Shown: one piece after another, positions 5,265-5,268 of the stretch
Layout: the number at the start of each line of letters is the position of its first letter
Position numbering within the stretch: the first letter of the stretch is position 1
Source of the DNA: an uncultured Lactobacillus sp.
Lineage (GTDB): Bacteria > Bacillota > Bacilli > Lactobacillales > Lactobacillaceae
Length of the DNA stretch: 5,268 nt
Direction: 5' to 3'
NCBI GenBank assembly: GCA_945281075.1
Contig: CALYQE010000126.1
Location: 1 to 5,268, forward strand
Translations under genes and position numbers: made by a program
Notes under the pieces: generated by a model
Database searches by the model: none
Told to the model about the DNA's origin: nothing
Seen by the model: only the letters and a program-made list of their open reading frames with translations

Positions 5265-5268
5265 GTCA

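Noticed and set aside
1..5268. CRISPR array, insertion sequence, tRNA or rRNA genes
   Set aside because: No spaced direct repeats, transposase, terminal inverted repeats or cloverleaf sequences were seen on either strand.

Overview
The window reads as chromosomal DNA from a low-GC Gram-positive bacterium, most likely a Lactobacillus-type lactic acid bacterium. The GuaA protein closely resembles, from memory, those of the Lactobacillus acidophilus/helveticus group. The AAGGAGG-type ribosome binding sites, frequent GTG starts and the xpt-pbuX pair under a guanine riboswitch also fit Firmicutes. No search was run, so the species is not assigned.

Layout. Positions 1-1249 (minus strand) hold most of guaA (GMP synthase), cut at its C-terminal end by the window edge. 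Positions 1250-1617 are a 368-base divergent control region. It contains a guaA promoter on the minus strand, a possible PurR-box region with an adjacent 14-base perfect palindrome, an xpt promoter on the plus strand, and a complete purine riboswitch of the guanine class with a switchable terminator. Positions 1618-3509 (plus) are xpt and pbuX, overlapping by one base. A 13-bp hairpin at 3555-3586 ends this operon and probably also ends the convergent gene. Positions 3603-4508 (minus) encode an APH/choline-kinase-fold phosphotransferase of unknown substrate. Positions 4579-5251 (minus) hold a small XRE-type DNA-binding protein followed by an overlapping four-helix membrane protein.

How it works together. 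PbuX imports xanthine, Xpt converts it with PRPP to XMP, and GuaA on the other side of the control region aminates XMP to GMP. The two halves of the route therefore diverge from one regulatory region. Guanine binding to the leader RNA should stop transcription before xpt. guaA has only a short leader of about 37 bases and must be controlled differently, perhaps by a PurR-like protein acting in the region between the promoters. The kinase and the regulator/membrane pair look unrelated to purine metabolism. Most of the window is conventional. The points most worth a second look are the riboswitch architecture, the possible operator region between the divergent promoters, the orphan kinase and the HTH/membrane pair.
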